The translations under genes and the position numbers were made by a program. A stretch of 64,000 bases of DNA from Effrenium voratum (taxonomy: Eukaryota; Sar; Dinophyceae; Suessiales; Symbiodiniaceae), in the NCBI GenBank assembly GCA_963377175.1, contig CAUJNA010002746.1, positions 675,870 through 739,869 of the forward strand, in the 5' to 3' direction. The notes under the pieces are model-generated. The model made no database searches and was not told the DNA's origin. It was given only the letters and a program-made list of their open reading frames with translations. This document shows, piece by piece, positions 59,336 through 64,000 of the stretch (position 1 is the stretch's first letter; the number at the start of each line of letters is the position of its first letter).

Positions 59336-59360
59336 CTTTACATGCCGGGCCGTTACATCA
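59295..59360. repeat. A1: 66-bp 5'-terminal split direct repeat
   Basis: Identical to A2 at 51918-51983. Its outer end (catca) is followed by tatataaaggcatac, the beginning of the satellite flank. Confidence 0.95.
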
Positions 59361-59446
59361 TATATAAAGGCATACATACATACATACATACATACATACA
59401 TACATACATACATACATACATACATACATTACATACATTACATACA

Positions 59447-59477
<31 letters not shown>

Positions 59478-59691
59478 CATACATACATACATACATACAT
59501 ACATACATACATACATACATACATACATACATACATACATACATACATACATACATACATACATACATACATACATACATACATACATACATACATACAT
59601 ACATACATACATACATACATACATACATACATACATACATACATACATACATACATACATACATACATACATACATACATACATACATACA

Positions 59692-59722
<31 letters not shown>

Positions 59723-59792
59723 CATACATACATACATACATACATACATACATACATACATACATACATACATACATACATACATACATACA

Positions 59793-59823
<31 letters not shown>

Positions 59824-59877
59824 CATACATACATACATACATACATACATACATACATTACATACAACATACATACA

Positions 59878-59908
<31 letters not shown>

Positions 59909-60102
59909 CATACATACATACATACATACATACATACATACATACATACATACATACATACATACATACATACATACATACATACATACATACATACATA
60001 CATACATACATACCAACATACATACATACATACATACATACATACATACATACATACATACATACATACATACATACATACATACATACATACATACATA
60101 CA

Positions 60103-60163
<61 letters not shown>

Positions 60164-60241
60164 CATACATACATACATACATACATACATACATACATAC
60201 ATACATACATACATACATACATACATACATACATACATACA

Positions 60242-60272
<31 letters not shown>

Positions 60273-60385
60273 CATTACATACATACATACATACATTACA
60301 TACATACATTCATACATACATACATACATACATACATACATACATACATACATACATACATACATTACATACATACATACATACA

Positions 60386-60416
<31 letters not shown>

Positions 60417-60739
60417 CATACATACATACATCCATACATTACATACATACATACATACATTACATACATTACATTACATTACATTACATTACATTACATT
60501 ACATTACATTACATTACATTACATTACATTACATTACATTACATTACATTACATTACATTACATTACACTACATTACATTACATTACATTACATTACATT
60601 ACATTACATTACATTACATTACATTACATTACATTACATTACATTACATTACATTACATTACATTACATTACATTACATTACATACATACATACAATACA
60701 TACATACATTACATTACATACATACATACATTACATACA

Positions 60740-60770
<31 letters not shown>

Positions 60771-60986
60771 CATACATACATACATACATACATACATACA
60801 TACATACATACATACATTACATACATACATACATACATACATACATTACATTCATACATACATACATACATACATACATACATACATTACATTACATTAC
60901 ATTACATTACATTACATTACATTACATTACATTACATTACATTACATTACATTAGATTACATTACATTACATTACATTACATTACA

Positions 60987-61017
<31 letters not shown>

Positions 61018-61023
61018 CATACA

Positions 61024-61054
<31 letters not shown>

Positions 61055-61064
61055 CATACATCCA

Positions 61065-61095
<31 letters not shown>

Positions 61096-61360
61096 CATAC
61101 ATACATACATACATACATACATACATACATACATACATACATACATACATACATACATACATACATACATACATACATACATACATACATACATACATAC
61201 ATCCATACATACATACATACATCCATACATACATACATACATACATACATACATACATACATACATACATACATACATACATACATACATACATACATAC
61301 ATACATACATACATACATACATACATACATACATTACATACATTACATACATTACATGCA

Positions 61361-61391
<31 letters not shown>

Positions 61392-61571
61392 CATACATAC
61401 ATACATACATTACATACATAACATACATACATACATACATACATACATACATACATACATACATACATACATACATACATACATACATACATACATACAT
61501 ACATACATACATACCCACATACATACATACATACATACATACATACATACATACATACATACATACATACA

Positions 61572-61602
<31 letters not shown>

Positions 61603-61608
61603 CATACA

Positions 61609-61639
<31 letters not shown>

Positions 61640-61710
61640 CATACATACATACATACATACATACATACATACATACATACATACATACATACATACATAC
61701 ATACATTACA

Positions 61711-61741
<31 letters not shown>

Positions 61742-61799
61742 CATACATACATACATACATACATACATACATAAATACATACATAAATACATACATACA

Positions 61800-61830
<31 letters not shown>

Positions 61831-61848
61831 CATACATACATACATACA

Positions 61849-61879
<31 letters not shown>

Positions 61880-62024
61880 CATACATACATACATACATAC
61901 ATACATACAGTACATACATACATACATACATACATACATACATACATACATACATACATACATACATACATACATACATACAGTACATACATACATACAT
62001 ACAGTACATACATACATACATACA

Positions 62025-62055
<31 letters not shown>

Positions 62056-62069
62056 CATACATACATACA

Positions 62070-62100
<31 letters not shown>

Positions 62101-62138
62101 CATACATACATACATACATACATACATACATACATACA

Positions 62139-62169
<31 letters not shown>

Positions 62170-63099
62170 CATACATACATACATACATACATACATACAT
62201 ACATACATACATACATACATACATTACATTACATTACATTACAGTACATTACATTACATTACATTACATTACATTACATTACATTACATTACATTACATT
62301 ACATTACATTACATTACATTACATTACATTACATTACATCACATACATCACATACATCACATACATGACATACATTACATTACATTACATTACATTACAT
62401 TACATTACATTACATTACATTACATTACATTACATTACATTACATTACATACATACATACATTACGTACATACATACATACATACATACATTACATTACA
62501 TTAATACATATATACATGCACACATACATACATACATACATACATTACATACATACATACATACATACATACATTACATACATACATACATACATATATA
62601 CATTACATTACATTACATACATACATACATTACTACATACATTACAGATATGCCTACATCACATTACACTACATCACATAACGTTAAAATGCGTTGCGTT
62701 GCGGTACTTTACATTAGAGTACACATACGCATTGCATTGCATCACATTACATTGCATTACATTGCATCACATTACATTACATACATACATTGCATTACAT
62801 ACGTTGCATTAGATTACATTACAGTACATTACAGTACATTACATTACATTACATTAGATTACATTACATTACATTACATACATACATACATGCATACATT
62901 ACATACATACATACATACATACATTGATTGCATAACTTACATACATACATACATACATTACATTACATTACATTACATTACATACATTACATTACATTAC
63001 ATTACATTACATTTCATTACATTACATTACATTACATACATACATACATACATACATTACATACGTACATACATACATACATACATTACATACATTACA

Positions 63100-63130
<31 letters not shown>

Positions 63131-63197
63131 CATACATACATACATACATAGATACATACATACATTACATACGTACATACATATATACATATATACA

Positions 63198-63228
<31 letters not shown>

Positions 63229-63369
63229 CATACATACATACATACATACTTACTTACTTACTTACTACATACATACATACATACATACATACATACATAC
63301 ATACATACATACATACATACATACATACATACATACATACATACATACATACATACATACAAACATACA

Positions 63370-63400
<31 letters not shown>

Positions 63401-63560
63401 CATTACATACATACATACATTACATACATACATACATTGCATACATACATTACAAACATACATTACATACATACATACATACATTACATTACATTACAGT
63501 ACATTACATTACATTACACTTCATACATACATACATGCATACATCCATACATACATTACA

Positions 63561-63591
<31 letters not shown>

Positions 63592-63658
63592 CATACATAC
63601 ATACATACATACATACATACATACATACATACATACATACATACATTACATACATACA

Positions 63659-63689
<31 letters not shown>

Positions 63690-63723
63690 CATACATCCAT
63701 CCATACATACATACATACATACA

Positions 63724-63754
<31 letters not shown>

Positions 63755-63813
63755 CATACATACATACATACATACATACATACATACATACATACATTAC
63801 ATACAGACATACA

Positions 63814-63844
<31 letters not shown>

Positions 63845-63882
63845 CATACATACATACATACATACATACATACATACATACA

Positions 63883-63913
<31 letters not shown>

Positions 63914-63965
63914 CATACATACATACATACATGCATTACATTACATACATACATACATACATACA

Positions 63966-63996
<31 letters not shown>

Positions 63997-64000
63997 CATA
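59361..64000. repeat. (CATA)n / (CATTA)n microsatellite array, runs off the window
   Basis: About 4.6 kb of catacata tetranucleotides, interrupted by single catta units and by blocks of pure (CATTA)n at about 60466-60682, 60885-60990 and 62221-62450. Sequence is more degenerate at 62.5-63.2 kb. HTYIHTY and MYVCMYVC ORFs are by-products of the repeat. Confidence 0.98.

Larger units (their letters stand above)
51578..59360 (-). mobile_element. Tyrosine-recombinase retrotransposon with split direct repeats and a DNA methyltransferase
   Basis: A 7.8-kb element, read on the minus strand as A1 (59360-59295), Gag-like ORF, RT-DNMT-RNase H ORF, tyrosine recombinase ORF, B1 (52307-51983), A2 (51983-51918), B2 (51902-51578). 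A1=A2 and B1=B2, the 'split direct repeat' structure known from PAT and Ngaro elements, which integrate through a tyrosine recombinase and make no target duplication. The flanks here show no duplication: AT-rich DNA on the left and the CATA array on the right. The B1/A2 junction reads catcaaagattc, as expected for the joined ends of a circular intermediate. RT/RNase H and recombinase ORFs are intact apart from one unusual RT residue; the Gag ORF has a probable frameshift. Repeat identity suggests a recent insertion. Confidence 0.88.

Noticed and set aside
59123..61421. 610- and 711-codon HTYIHTY ORFs and the MYVC ORFs
   Set aside because: Translations of (CATA)n; not genes. The Gag ORF start at 59425 was moved inward for the same reason.

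Overview
This is nuclear DNA of a dinoflagellate, most likely a Suessiales-type alga (Polarella or Symbiodiniaceae). Supporting evidence: very short exons on a single strand; introns with GT, GC and probably GA donors; introns full of short palindromic repeats that look like introner elements; long homogeneous satellites; and a retrotransposon that carries a C5-cytosine DNA methyltransferase, a combination that to my knowledge has been reported for dinoflagellates. Nothing prokaryotic or organellar is visible.

Layout. 1-2.0 kb: satellites (15-bp, about 60-70-bp, 61-bp and 14-bp families) with a decayed tRNA-like B-box. 2.3-50.9 kb: coding signal on the minus strand only, broken into about 35 short exon candidates. 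Many neighbouring candidates join in phase, e.g. 49.1->46.2->45.2->45.0->44.1->43.4 kb and 9.0->8.0->7.6->6.9->6.5->5.7 kb. From 37.8 down to 6.4 kb they encode at least ten hydrophobic segments of one or more polytopic membrane proteins; the order of features loosely recalls OSCA/CSC1/TMEM63 channels, but I do not consider the family established. The number of genes in this stretch is unresolved. Introns hold (CAAG)n/(GGAA)n, a 17-bp minisatellite arranged as a large inverted repeat (29.5-30.4 kb) and again as a 659-bp higher-order repeat (31.4-32.8 kb), a decayed Gag-like retroelement fragment (41.8-42.4 kb), and many roughly 90-110-bp palindromic elements.

51.58-59.36 kb: an apparently full-length tyrosine-recombinase retrotransposon on the minus strand with A1-ORFs-B1-A2-B2 split direct repeats (PAT/Ngaro-like). 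Its ORFs are Gag-like, then reverse transcriptase plus RNase H with a DNMT3-like cytosine methyltransferase lying between the RNase H motifs, then a tyrosine recombinase. 59.36-64.0 kb: a (CATA)n/(CATTA)n array running off the window.

The retroelement is the main system. Gag would package the RNA, RT/RNase H would copy it, the recombinase would integrate a circular product without target duplication, and the methyltransferase could methylate element or host DNA. All host exons were called by eye from reading frame, splice dinucleotides and phase, so most ends are approximate.
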